A stretch of 10,193 nucleotides of DNA from Deltaproteobacteria bacterium (GCA_031278795.1 JAITJT010000072.1:1-10193); one strand, 5' to 3'; positions 1 through 6,863 are shown, counted from the stretch's first letter. A program made the numbers and translations. The notes: a model not told the origin generated them from the sequence alone.

Positions 1-177
1 GACTTGTCCCTGGCCTCCAAATACTGCGACCAGCTCTTTGTCATGAAAGGCGGGCTCCTGGCGGCCAAGGGGGATCCCATGGAGATCATGACGCCCAAGC
101 TCATAAAAGACGTCTACAATATCAACGCCTTAGTTATACCTCACCCCATAGGCGGCAGACCGGTGGTGCTATTGTAA
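1..177 (+). CDS. Iron-siderophore/cobalamin-type ABC transporter ATP-binding protein, C-terminal end (partial)
   Basis: Frame 1 is open from the window edge to TAA at 175-177, giving the last 58 residues of a protein whose start lies outside the window. It begins DLSLASKYCDQLFVMKGG, the stretch that follows the H-loop histidine in FecE/FepC/BtuD-type ATPases (HDLxxAxxYCDxxxxMKxG), and ends with VIPHPIGGRPVVLL, the VxxHPxxGRPxV tail typical of iron-siderophore and cobalamin importer ATPases. Family knowledge: such subunits bind ATP at the inner membrane and drive uptake through a BtuC/FecCD-type permease fed by a periplasmic binding protein. Walker A, signature and Walker B motifs lie upstream and cannot be checked. 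The permease and binding protein are not downstream, so this is the last gene of its unit. The exact substrate (siderophore, haem, B12) cannot be told from the tail. Confidence 0.88.
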   Translation, partial: DLSLASKYCDQLFVMKGGLLAAKGDPMEIMTPKLIKDVYNINALVIPHPIGGRPVVLL

Positions 178-185
178 AGACCGCT

Positions 186-461
186 CTATATTTCAAAACC
201 AAATTCCCATTTATCTGGAGAGCTATCTCTTAGCGGATCAACTTGAACTGCCTTCAAAGCCAATGTACTTAAGAAGATAAGTTCAACAAATGTATAATAC
301 TGCTTTCTCCAATTGTTGTAAAATTTGTTGTTAAGGCTGTATCATAACGATTATTGAACCTTGTAAGTAAAATCATTAATAGACAATAAAAGAATGCTAT
401 TTTATAAGTTTGCAAGCAGTATGAATGCGATATAGTCCGTACAAAAAATTGAATAATGTTT
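186..461 (-). pseudogene. Possible remnant of an unidentified protein gene
   Basis: Read on the minus strand, one frame runs from 461 down to a TAG at 186-188 and is interrupted by three stops, at 402-404 and two more further in, the last at 342-344. The final uninterrupted piece (186-341, 51 residues) contains NNWRKQYYTFVELIFL and ends DPLRDSSPDKWEFGFEI, which looks more protein-like than typical AT-rich noise; the segment before the first stop reads HYSIFCTDYIAFILLANL. I do not recognise the family. The other open frame here (269-493) has no ribosome binding site. Open stretches of about 50 codons are expected several times by chance in this much AT-rich sequence, so this is a weak call: a degraded gene is possible, coincidence is not excluded. 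Confidence 0.25.
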
Positions 462-540
462 TTAACCGATGATTGATAGTTTGCAAAATCCATAATTTTC
501 TTTTTTCACAGATATTCTTGAATCTGTAATTTTCGTTGTT

Positions 541-635
541 TCAATTAAAGCATCTTTAAGACAAAAGATTAATCTAAGACGGTGCGCCTCATATTTACAC
601 AATTTTTTTCTTCTTGACAAAGAGCTTTTTATAAT
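541..635 (+). promoter_or_regulatory. Upstream copy of duplicated operator/promoter-like module
   Basis: This copy holds AAAGCAT (547-553), the perfect 10-bp palindrome AGATTAATCT (566-575, followed by AAGA), a T-run, and TTGACA (614-619) with TATAAT at 630-635. The spacing between those two boxes is only 10, so a working promoter would need a weaker -10 near 636-642. The order and spacing match the copy at 727-830. No convincing gene follows it directly. It looks like a duplicated, partly decayed control region. Confidence 0.4.
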
Positions 636-726
636 TCTATTTTTTTCTTAAATGGCATTGATAAAGTCTAATCACTGCTTTATCTCCATTTTCTCAATAA
701 TTTCTTTTACCTTGCTAGTTTCTGGA

Positions 727-830
727 TCAATTCATATAAAGCATTCTCTTCAACTATCAGATTAATCTAAGATAGTATTCCTAATGAAATAAATTTTTTT
801 ACTTGACAAACAGATGTAGAAGGTTATACG
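727..830 (+). promoter_or_regulatory. Operator-like palindrome and sigma-70 promoter for the 889 gene
   Basis: TTGACA at 803-808 and TATACG at 825-830 are separated by 16 bases, a reasonable housekeeping promoter, about 60 bases ahead of the ATG at 889. Upstream, AAAGCAT (738-744) and the palindrome AGATTAATCT (759-768, then AAGA) repeat the pattern of the 541-635 copy. The palindrome centre lies about 42 bases before the -35 box, where an activator or a repressor could bind. No regulator is encoded in the window. The promoter call is good; the operator role is inferred from the conserved duplication. Confidence 0.55.
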
Positions 831-888
831 ATTTTTATGGCTGCTCTCATAAAATATTTAGATAATCAAGAACACTCTGGAGTCAAAA

Positions 889-1191
889 ATGAAAAAAATA
901 TTTATCTTCTTCTTTATCTTCCTTTTTGTTGCTTCCAGCGCTTATGCCGCTTGCATGACTGATTACTTTGGAAAAATTATTTGTCCCAAGGCTCCTTACA
1001 CTGGTATTGCAGTGGATTATTTAGGAAAGTTGAAATGCGGACCAGGGGATTGCGTAAAAACGCTTTTTTCAGGAGTGATGTGCTCTGCAATGCCAGGGGG
1101 AGCAATTGCAGTCAACACTTTAGGCCAACTTGTCTGTCAGGAAGGCTGCGTCAAAGCATCAGAAGAGAATTGCACTCAAGCTAGAAGATAG
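889..1191 (+). CDS. Small secreted eight-cysteine two-repeat protein, function unknown
   Basis: A 100-residue protein with a classical signal peptide: MKK, a hydrophobic Phe/Ile/Leu core (residues 4-14), then ASSAYA with likely cleavage after residue 20. The mature 80 residues hold eight cysteines at 22, 32, 50, 55, 65, 83, 87 and 95. They form two tandem repeats of about 33 residues: C22-C32-C50-C55 and C55-C65-C83-C87 have spacings 10-18-5 and 10-18-4. Each half carries the motif IAV(D/N)xLGxLxC, with looser copies at TDYFGKIIC and LFSGVMC. An even cysteine count in an exported protein suggests disulfides. GGAG at 879-882 lies six bases before the ATG and a promoter sits at 803-830, so the start is well supported. 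I recall similar short exported hypothetical proteins in other Proteobacteria but cannot name a family or function. The in-frame-shifted ORF at 981-1184 is a shadow. Confidence 0.85.
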   Translation: MKKIFIFFFIFLFVASSAYAACMTDYFGKIICPKAPYTGIAVDYLGKLKCGPGDCVKTLFSGVMCSAMPGGAIAVNTLGQLVCQEGCVKASEENCTQARR

Positions 1192-1328
1192 TTATTGAAA
1201 ATCTCCTAATCATAAAGCTCAATTATTCCGATTGCTATATCCCTTGTTTGACCGCATACCAAAAGCGAACAACCTGCATCCACTCGTTTGATCATTAAGC
1301 ATTCATCCGCTGCTGTCCTCAAAATAAT

Positions 1329-1353
1329 AAAACCCCCTCAAGAAGGGGGTTTT
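1329..1353. terminator. Bidirectional intrinsic terminator between convergent genes
   Basis: AAAACCCCCT (1329-1338) pairs perfectly with AGGGGGTTTT (1344-1353) around a 5-base loop. On the plus strand it ends transcription from the gene at 889-1191; on the minus strand the hairpin is followed by TTTTATTATTTT, the better U-tract, so it probably serves secA as well. It lies 137 bases past the plus-strand stop and 112 past the secA stop. Confidence 0.82.
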
Positions 1354-1464
1354 GTATTAAGCTTGCTTGTGCCCCTGGAACTTCCAAGGGCTTATGCAGT
1401 TTTTAAAATAAACTTTTTGATTTATCTGCCTTCCATGAAAGTATATTATACCTAGGCTTAATCC

Positions 1465-3972
1465 TTAGGCTCCACAGCAGTGCTTGTATTTCTTTCCGGA
1501 TCCGCAGGGACAGGGGTCGTTGCGGCCTACTTTTACTTCCTTTTTGGCCACCTGCCTCTGTACCGCGCCCAGAGTCCCGCTCACATTGTAGTTCATGCTC
1601 TCTTCTTTGCGCTTGAGCTTGTCAGCCTCGCTCTCTAGGCTCACGATTACGTGATTGATGGAGCTGAGGGTGATAGTCCTTATGCGGGCGATTAGCTCAG
1701 TGAATATCTCGAAGCCTTCCCTCTGGTACTCCCTAAGGGGGTCCTTCTGGGCGTAGCCCCTGAGGCTTATGCCCTCTTTCAGGTGATCCATGGAGAGGAG
1801 GTGATCCTTCCACTGCATGTCCACGCACAGGAGCATATAGTACCTGAGGATGTCCAGGCGCTTGGACTCGGGGAAGGATTGTATCTTCTTTTCCAAACAG
1901 TCCTTGCCCATGTCGTATATATAGTCGAAGCGGGCCTCGCCCTCGCGCTTGGCCAGGTTGTCCAAGTCCGGAATGAAACCGAAGCGGGCGAAGCAGTTGT
2001 TGGCCAAGGCGTTCCAGTTGATGCCATCTTCCCCTATGTTGTCCATATGCTCCATCACAAAGACCTGGCTCTCCTCGTCTATTAGGTTTAAGAGCTCCTC
2101 TTTGAGGTTGTCGCTGGTGAGTATCTTTCTGCGCTCCCTGTAGATGAGCTCGCGTTGGCGGTTCATGACATCGTCGTAGTCAAGGAGGTGCTTCCTTATC
2201 TCGAAGTTGTGGTTTTCCACGTACTTCTGGGCCCCTTCAATGCTTCTGGAGATGAGTTTAGCGGATATGGGCACTCCCTCACTCATGCCCAGGTGCTTGA
2301 CCAGGTTCTTGATCCTCTCGCCTCCAAATATGCGCATGAGGTCGTCTTCCAAGGATAGATAAAAGACCGACTCCCCCGGGTCCCCTTGCCTTCCGGAGCG
2401 GCCCCTCAGCTGATTGTCTATGCGGCGTGACTCGTGGCGCTCGGTTCCCAGGATAAATAGCCCTCCCAGCTCGGGAACACCCGGGCCAAGGACAATGTCC
2501 GTACCACGTCCCGCCATGTTGGTGGAGATGGTGACAGCGCCCTTTTGGCCGGCCCTGGCCACTATGTGGGCCTCCCGCTCGTGGTGCTTGGCGTTGAGGA
2601 CCTCATGGGGTATACCCGTCCTCTGGAGCTCACGGGAGAGCATCTCGGAGTTGTCTATGGAGATGGTACCCACCAGGACGGGCTGACCGGCGTTGTGGAG
2701 CTCGTTTATGTGCTCCACCACGGCCTTGTATTTCTCCTCCCGGGTGCGGTAGACAATGTCCGGGTGGTCCACCCTTATCATCTTACGGTGGGTGGGAACC
2801 ACCACCACCTCCAGCTTGTATATCTTGTTGAACTCCAGGGCCTCGGTGTCAGCGGTACCCGTCATGCCGGAGAGCTTCTTGTACATCCTGAAGTAGTTCT
2901 GGTAGGTGATGGAGGCCAGGGTCTGGTTCTCGTTTTCGATCTTGACCCTCTCCTTGGCTTCCAAGGCCTGGTGCAGCCCGTCCGAGTAGCGCCTGCCCTC
3001 CATGGGGCGTCCGGTGAACTCGTCCACAATAATCACCTGGCCGTTTTCCACCATGTAGTCCCGGTCTTTTTTAAACAGGGTGTGGGCCTTTAGGGCCTGG
3101 GTCACGTGGTGGAGGACTATGGTGTTCTCTATCTCATAGAGGTTGGTGATACCCAAGGCCATCTCGGTCTTGGCCACGCCCGACTCAGTGAGGTTGGAGG
3201 ATCTGGCCTTCTCGTCCACGGTGTAATCTATTTCTGGCCTAAGGTTGGGGATGACGCTATTGACCTGGGAGTAGAGCGAGGTTGACTGCTCGGCCCTACC
3301 GGAGATGATGAGCGGGGTTCTGGCCTCGTCAATCAAGATGGAGTCCACCTCGTCCACTATGGCGTAGAAGTGATCCCTCTGGACATATTCCTCAGCCGTG
3401 AACTTCATGTTATCCCTGAGGTAGTCGAAACCGAACTCGTGGTTGGTGCCGTAGGTGACGTCCGCCCCGTAGTTCATGCGCCTCTCCATGTCCGTGAGCC
3501 CGTGCACTATGTTTCCCACCGTGAGGTTCAAGAAGCTGTATATCTGCCCCATCCACTCGGAGTCGCGCCTGGCCAGGTAGTCGTTCACCGTGACCACGTG
3601 GACGCCTTTTCCGTGGAGGGCGTTTAGGTACACTGGCAGTGTGGCCGCCAAGGTCTTTCCCTCGCCCGTCTTCATCTCGGCAATCTTTCCGTCATGGAGC
3701 ACCAGCCCGCCCATGACCTGCTCGTCAAAGTGCCTCTGGCCCAGTACCCTGGTCGCGGCCTCCCGGGCCACCGCGAAGGCCTCCGGGAGGATGGAGTCGA
3801 TATCCTCGCCCCTCTCTAGCCTCTCCCTGAAAGTGGCGGTCTTTCCCGCCAACTGGGCATCCGAGAGCTTCCTCATCCCAGGTCCGTGAGAGTTCACCTG
3901 ATCCACCCGGGAGGCTAGCCTGGCTATCTCGCGGTCATTGGCGGTTCCAAATATCTTGGCCATGAATCCCAT
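1465..3972 (-). CDS. secA: Preprotein translocase ATPase SecA
   Basis: This 835-residue protein is the motor that pushes unfolded preproteins through the SecYEG channel using ATP. Visible signatures: Q-motif region [14 protein letters not shown] (77-90), Walker A MKTGEGKT (100-107), [19 protein letters not shown] from 207 (Walker B/DEAD region), the PPXD and linker with [10 protein letters not shown] (369-378), NBD2 with [15 protein letters not shown] (484-498) and [15 protein letters not shown] (521-535), a helical scaffold/wing region, and a C-terminal zinc finger [13 protein letters not shown] with ligands C821, C823, C832 and C833, used in SecB or phospholipid contact in the family. The length is shorter than the 901 residues of E. 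coli, normal for many other bacteria. GAGAGG at 3981-3986 lies eight bases ahead of the first ATG, favouring it over Met4. No frameshift or missing motif is seen. It is followed by the terminator at 1329-1353. Confidence 0.99.
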   Translation of the reverse strand: MGFMAKIFGTANDREIARLASRVDQVNSHGPGMRKLSDAQLAGKTATFRERLERGEDIDSILPEAFAVAREAATRVLGQRHFDEQVMGGLVLHDGKIAEMKTGEGKTLAATLPVYLNALHGKGVHVVTVNDYLARRDSEWMGQIYSFLNLTVGNIVHGLTDMERRMNYGADVTYGTNHEFGFDYLRDNMKFTAEEYVQRDHFYAIVDEVDSILIDEARTPLIISGRAEQSTSLYSQVNSVIPNLRPEIDYTVDEKARSSNLTESGVAKTEMALGITNLYEIENTIVLHHVTQALKAHTLFKKDRDYMVENGQVIIVDEFTGRPMEGRRYSDGLHQALEAKERVKIENENQTLASITYQNYFRMYKKLSGMTGTADTEALEFNKIYKLEVVVVPTHRKMIRVDHPDIVYRTREEKYKAVVEHINELHNAGQPVLVGTISIDNSEMLSRELQRTGIPHEVLNAKHHEREAHIVARAGQKGAVTISTNMAGRGTDIVLGPGVPELGGLFILGTERHESRRIDNQLRGRSGRQGDPGESVFYLSLEDDLMRIFGGERIKNLVKHLGMSEGVPISAKLISRSIEGAQKYVENHNFEIRKHLLDYDDVMNRQRELIYRERRKILTSDNLKEELLNLIDEESQVFVMEHMDNIGEDGINWNALANNCFARFGFIPDLDNLAKREGEARFDYIYDMGKDCLEKKIQSFPESKRLDILRYYMLLCVDMQWKDHLLSMDHLKEGISLRGYAQKDPLREYQREGFEIFTELIARIRTITLSSINHVIVSLESEADKLKRKEESMNYNVSGTLGAVQRQVAKKEVKVGRNDPCPCGSGKKYKHCCGA

Positions 3973-4000
3973 AAAATTTGCCTCTCAAAACTAAAAAGGT

Positions 4001-4039
4001 TCACATGATATTAAGGCGCCTGCGGCGCCTCAATCTCAT
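4001..4039 (-). CDS. Possible 12-residue arginine-rich leader ORF before secA
   Basis: On the minus strand ATG at 4037-4039 opens a reading frame MRLRRRRRLNIM ending in TGA at 4001-4003, 28 bases before the secA start. Six of its twelve residues are arginine and it spans the GC-rich hairpin 4014-4030. There is no clear ribosome binding site and the predicted transcript start is only about five bases upstream, so it may simply be an accident of the GC palindrome. A role in translational control of secA, analogous in position to secM, is conjecture; it lacks the SecM arrest motif and a signal peptide. Confidence 0.15.
   Translation of the reverse strand: MRLRRRRRLNIM
4014..4030. promoter_or_regulatory. 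Perfect GC hairpin in secA leader
   Basis: AGGCGCC and GGCGCCT form a perfect 7-bp stem around a 3-base loop in an otherwise AT-rich leader, 41 bases before the secA start codon. It lacks a T-run on the minus strand (TTAATATC follows), so it is unlikely to be a terminator. If the promoter at 4051-4080 is real it lies near the 5' end of the secA mRNA, where such stems often protect from decay or modulate initiation. Confidence 0.5.
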
Positions 4040-4050
4040 CTGAACCATTG

Positions 4051-4080
4051 AGTGTAGCTTAAAAAAGCCCCTAATTTCAA
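4051..4080 (-). promoter_or_regulatory. Predicted sigma-70 promoter for secA
   Basis: On the minus strand TTGAAA (4075-4080) and TACACT (4051-4056) are separated by 18 bases, matching 5/6 and 4/6 of consensus. Transcription would begin near 4044, giving a leader of about 70 bases that contains the 4014-4030 hairpin. secA could therefore be transcribed apart from the M23 gene upstream. Confidence 0.45.
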
Positions 4081-4128
4081 GGAAATAACAAGAGCTAGAG
4101 GCTTTGAGCGAAGGAAGCTTAAAGTATG

Positions 4129-4155
4129 GGGGCATCTCCAAAGAGAACTAGCCCC
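4129..4155 (-). terminator. Weak stem-loop after the M23 gene
   Basis: On the minus strand GGGGC, an inner TCTC/GAGA pairing and GCCCC form an interrupted stem just after the M23 stop codon. No T-run follows, so termination would be inefficient or factor-dependent; it may instead stabilise the mRNA 3' end. Some read-through into secA is possible. Confidence 0.3.
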
Positions 4156-4172
4156 AATCCTCCATTTTGAGC

Positions 4173-5225
4173 TCAGGAGGGGTTCTTGCGGCTCCCGCCC
4201 ACACTGGCCTCGTCAAACTTGCTCTCCAGATCGGCCCTTATGAAACCCCAGGGATCCACGGGCACCCCACCCAGAAGGGTCTCGTAGTGGAGGTGAGGCC
4301 CGGTGGAGCGGCCGGTTGAGCCCACCTTCCCTATATGGTCACCCCTTTTGACCTTGTCCCCCACGTTCACCAGGCTTCCGGAGAGGTGCGCATAGCGGGT
4401 GGTGAGCCCGTAGCCGTGATCCAGGGTTATCATGAGGCCGTAACCGCTCTTGGACCAATCCGACGAGAGCACTACGCCGTCGGCCGGGGCGTAGACCGGA
4501 GTGCCGTTGGGGGCTGAGAGATCCAATCCCTGGTGGAAGTCCAGGGGCATCCCCCTAAATGGTGAGGACCTGTAACCAAACAGGGAGGATACCTTTCCGC
4601 CGGGAACCGGGTTCGCGTAGGGCGTCACCGCCAGGAGGGCCGTTGAGCCGGAAAGTGCCGTAGTAAGCTCTGAGAGGGCAAGCTCGGTATCCTCGGCGCT
4701 TTCCGAGAGCTTGTCCAGGTCCCTATGCAGCCCCCTCACCACCTCAATGGAGCTCACCTCGTCTTTATTGAGGGTGCGCTCCTTGGCGTCCACCCCGCCC
4801 TGGGCGTTAACCCCGCCCCAGGTCCAGGAGATGGTGTTCACGAGCTCCGGCCAGATTTCAGCTAGCTCGGTCCCCTCCGGGAGCCCCAGCTGCATGTTGA
4901 ACTCCTGGGTGAGGAGGGCCAGATCGTTTTCCCGTTTGGTCAGATCGGCCACCTGGGCCTCCAGGTCGTGGAGGCGCTCGGTTAAGGCCTCGAACTGCAG
5001 CCCTTTGCCGGCGCTTTGGGTGTTTAGGAGATCTATCTCTACTGTGTGATCCTCTATGGACATGAGCAGATTGTGCGAGTAGTAGGAATAACCCGCAAGC
5101 AAAGCTATCAACATGAACCCAAAGACGATAAAAGCCTTGGGTATCCAGGTGGATAGGGAATAACTGCGGGACTTGAGGGCGCCGTTGCCCTCTTTCATCA
5201 CCAATATCCTGTAACGTGAAGCCAT
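4173..5225 (-). CDS. Membrane-anchored M23 family metallopeptidase
   Basis: A 350-residue protein with a short basic N-terminus, one transmembrane helix (about residues 31-49), a predicted coiled coil (about 60-108, rich in Leu/Glu/Asp/Lys) and a C-terminal LytM/peptidase M23 domain (about 205-330). The zinc and catalytic residues are present: H231 and D235 in HQGLD, H280 in RYAHLS, and H311/H313 in PHLHYE, so an active enzyme is expected rather than an EnvC/NlpD-like inactive activator. Family knowledge: such proteins sit in the inner membrane with the peptidase in the periplasm and cleave peptidoglycan cross-bridges during growth or division. An in-frame TAA directly precedes the ATG, which fixes the upstream limit; the ribosome binding site is poor. 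It lies 200 bases ahead of secA on the same strand. The substrate bond is not deducible. Confidence 0.93.
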   Translation of the reverse strand: MASRYRILVMKEGNGALKSRSYSLSTWIPKAFIVFGFMLIALLAGYSYYSHNLLMSIEDHTVEIDLLNTQSAGKGLQFEALTERLHDLEAQVADLTKRENDLALLTQEFNMQLGLPEGTELAEIWPELVNTISWTWGGVNAQGGVDAKERTLNKDEVSSIEVVRGLHRDLDKLSESAEDTELALSELTTALSGSTALLAVTPYANPVPGGKVSSLFGYRSSPFRGMPLDFHQGLDLSAPNGTPVYAPADGVVLSSDWSKSGYGLMITLDHGYGLTTRYAHLSGSLVNVGDKVKRGDHIGKVGSTGRSTGPHLHYETLLGGVPVDPWGFIRADLESKFDEASVGGSRKNPS

Positions 5226-5766
5226 TTAAACGTGATTCTCGCTTCTGTGCCGCAAGGTCTGCGGGAATTGAGTGAGCCGTCCGGGGGACAATATGGGAAA
5301 ATATAAAAAAATATGAAAAAAAATATGATTAAAAAAAATTTGAAGAAACTTTTTGGCAAATATTTAGCAAAAAAAGCAAATTTATAAAAAATCAATTAAA
5401 AAACTTAAGAAAACAAGCGTGTGAAACAAGCCATCTAAGAATAATCATCAAGTTTCGAACATACATGAACGCTTATATAGCACTACAACACCTTAATACA
5501 TGTCATCAGAAAAGCAAAATTAAAACACTGATTATTGATTATACGGAGTATATAACCTTTTATTGAGTATGACAAGCTTTTTTTGCGGCCCATAATGTAT
5601 TTTATAGGCCTCCATGCGTGGAAAACAATTGAAGATCCCTAGAACACTAATATTTTGTGTAATAAAGATAATAATGGCCTGCATATTGGGCAAAATATGG
5701 AAATTATAGTGTGAGCCACAAAGTATTTAAAAGTTATTTAATTATATATCAATAATAATATATATC

Positions 5767-5855
5767 AGAAAAATACTTTTTTTATTTAAATAAAAAGATT
5801 CATATATATGTTAGAAAAAAACTTTTTTTACATTGAAATAAAAAGATTAATAAAT
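5767..5855. repeat. Imperfect direct repeat of about 42 bp, two copies
   Basis: Copies begin at 5767 and 5813. Both run AGAAAAA, an A/T, AC, seven T, AT-rich middle, then AAATAAAAAGATT followed by an AT tail. They differ by a few substitutions and a small insertion. No coding or terminal structure goes with them. Confidence 0.6.
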
Positions 5856-5861
5856 TTAGTT

Positions 5862-6025
5862 CTAGTCGCTTTATAATTGCTTTTTAGTGAATTTTTTGGT
5901 TGTTTCTTGTGTTTTCTAGCGGCTTTCCCCTTGTTTTCTAGTGGTTTTTTCTTGGCTCTCTAGTGGCTAAAGGGATCTTTTCTAGTGGTCTTAAAGTTTC
6001 TTTTGAGTCACTTTTTAAAATGTTT
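5862..6025. repeat. Degenerate 22-bp phased tandem array
   Basis: The motif CTAG(T/C)GG recurs at 5916, 5938, 5960 and 5982, exactly 22 bases apart. More diverged copies fit the same register at 5862 (CTAGTCG), 5884 (TTAGTGA) and 6004 (TGAGTCA), with one extra 10-base step before 5916. Between motifs the sequence is T-rich. Twenty-two bases is about two helical turns and not a multiple of three, so this is not a coding repeat. Confidence 0.7.
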
Positions 6026-6070
6026 TTTGAGGCTTTGTTGACTATCTTTAGATTGTTGTTTCTCTTTCCA

Positions 6071-6228
6071 AAAGATAAGACCAAAGATAAGACCAAAGAT
6101 AAGACCAAAGATAAGACCAAAGATAAGACCAAAGATAAGACCAAAGATAAGACCAAAGATAAGACAAAAGCTAAGGCAAAAAGATAAGACAAAAGCTAAG
6201 ACAAAAAGATAAGACAAAAGCTAAGAAA
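6071..6228. repeat. 12-bp minisatellite, 13 units
   Basis: Seven perfect copies of AAAGATAAGACC (6071-6154) are followed by AAAGATAAGACA and then by alternating 12- and 13-bp variants (AAAGCTAAGRCA and AAAAGATAAGACA) that form a 25-bp higher-order repeat to 6228. Identical copies next to drifting ones indicate recent expansion of one end. One plus frame reads KDKT repeated, another KIRP, and the third has TAA in each full unit. Confidence 0.92.
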
Positions 6229-6241
6229 TTTATTGACGGAT

Positions 6242-6266
6242 TTTAAGATTCAGGTGTCATCTTAAA
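6242..6266. terminator. AT-rich stem-loop with T-run
   Basis: TTTAAGAT (6242-6249) and ATCTTAAA (6259-6266) form an 8-bp stem with a 9-base loop, followed on plus by TTTTT. It resembles a weak intrinsic terminator directly after the 12-bp array, but no real gene precedes it. Confidence 0.3.
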
Positions 6267-6440
6267 TTTTTCCAAATAAGAAAGCATCAAAAACTCTCAA
6301 AAACTCTTAAGAATCTCCCCAAAAACTCACTTGATTTCCTTCCAAAAAGCATTCAATCTTCCTTACCCATAGGGCTAGTCATAACTAAACCTTTAAACAA
6401 GATCCGCTTTTTTTCCGGAGCTTATTCCCACCAAGAAGCA

Positions 6441-6593
6441 TTAGGCGTCCAAGTCGCAGAAAAAATAGCGCGCTTTTGGGGATAGAGCAGAGGATTTTAC
6501 ATATACCCTAATTAAGACGTCACATTTTAGCAAAAAAGTAGCAAAATCATCAAGAGTAACGGGTATTTTTCCCTCAAAAGATTTTTTTGGCAT
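6441..6593 (-). CDS. Possible small 50-residue protein, unrecognised
   Basis: On the minus strand ATG at 6591-6593 follows AAAAGG with six bases between, a fair ribosome binding site, and opens 50 codons to TAA at 6441-6443. The product starts MPKKSFEGKIPVTLDDF, has a short hydrophobic middle (FATFLLKCDVLIRVYV) and ends ARYFFCDLDA. Use of D, P, G and mixed codons makes it look more like protein than the surrounding AT-rich frames, and the frame stays open about 20 codons upstream. I recognise no family, it has no signal peptide, and no promoter or neighbour supports it. It may also be the end of a decayed larger gene. Confidence 0.3.
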   Translation of the reverse strand: MPKKSFEGKIPVTLDDFATFLLKCDVLIRVYVKSSALSPKARYFFCDLDA

Positions 6594-6651
6594 ATCCAGC
6601 CTTTTGACAATATGAGGCGATTGAACTTTATCATTAGAGTTTTGCTTATCA

Positions 6652-6722
6652 AGGGTTTTTTAGCGAGGGTTTTTAGCGTCTTTAGGCGTTTTTATAATAA
6701 CAAACGTTTTTTATAATTATAA
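6652..6722. repeat. Short tandem repeats: 13-14 bp pair and 18-bp pair
   Basis: AGGGTTTTTTAGCG (6652-6665) is followed at once by AGGGTTTTTAGCG (6666-6678). Then two 18-bp copies starting CGTTTTT-ATAAT occupy 6687-6704 and 6705-6722; the second ends in the perfect palindrome TTATAATTATAA (6711-6722). Confidence 0.6.
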
Positions 6723-6767
6723 TTTTTAGCCACAATCCTAACTTAAAAGTTTAAACTGCGTTATGTA

Positions 6768-6807
6768 CTAAACTGCCCGCGCTACAATACGCGCTAAACC
6801 GCCCACG
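6768..6807. repeat. 26-bp spaced direct repeat, two copies
   Basis: CTAAACTGCCCGCG (6768-6781) recurs as CTAAACCGCCCACG (6794-6807), 26 bases apart, with a looser relative TTAAACTGCG at 6751. They sit just past the terminator on the minus-strand transcript, an island of higher GC in AT-rich DNA. Confidence 0.5.
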
Positions 6808-6811
6808 TAAA

Positions 6812-6837
6812 AATCCCCAGGCGGTGGCCTGGGGATT
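6812..6837 (-). terminator. Intrinsic terminator of the Sel1-SDR operon
   Basis: AATCCCCAGGC and GCCTGGGGATT form a perfect 11-bp stem with a 4-base loop. On the minus strand the stem is followed by further T residues, giving a TTTTT run. No T-run follows on plus, so it acts on minus. It lies about 250 bases beyond the SDR stop, leaving an unusually long 3' untranslated region. Confidence 0.78.
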
Positions 6838-6863
6838 AGTCAAGGTTTCAAGCGATTTGTTAT

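Larger units (their letters stand above)
178..888. other. AT-rich spacer with decayed frame and duplicated promoter module
   Basis: These 711 bases lie between the ABC ATPase and the small secreted protein gene and are far more AT-rich than the ATPase tail. I see a stop-interrupted minus-strand frame at 186-461, two related copies of a palindrome-plus-TTGACA module (541-635 and 727-830), and the likely promoter of the gene at 889. No convincing intrinsic terminator follows the ATPase stop. A 74-codon minus ORF at 269-493 and a 37-codon plus ORF at 652-765 (short hydrophobic peptide, no ribosome binding site) are open but not convincing genes. Confidence 0.6.

Noticed and set aside
269..493. 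74-residue minus ORF
   Set aside because: No ribosome binding site, no recognisable domain, and a different frame through the same DNA looks more protein-like; probably chance in AT-rich sequence.
1371..1391. Second terminator hairpin after secA (GCCC...GGGC)
   Set aside because: The stem contains a mismatch and on the minus strand lacks a T-run; the hairpin at 1329-1353 is far stronger.
2545..3093. 182-residue plus ORF inside secA
   Set aside because: Antisense shadow of a highly conserved, GC-rich gene; the residue pattern (Val/His/Leu-rich) is typical of such shadows.
5198..5395. 65-residue Phe/Ile-rich minus ORF
   Set aside because: It overlaps the M23 start in another frame, lacks a ribosome binding site and simply translates a poly-T tract.
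5938..6217. Three ORFs of 69-84 residues with KDKT, LSLV or GLIF repeats
   Set aside because: They exist because the 12-bp repeat leaves five of six frames open; none has a ribosome binding site and they overlap each other on both strands.
5862..6228. Insertion sequence or its ends
   Set aside because: No transposase, no terminal inverted repeats and no target-site duplication could be found around the arrays.
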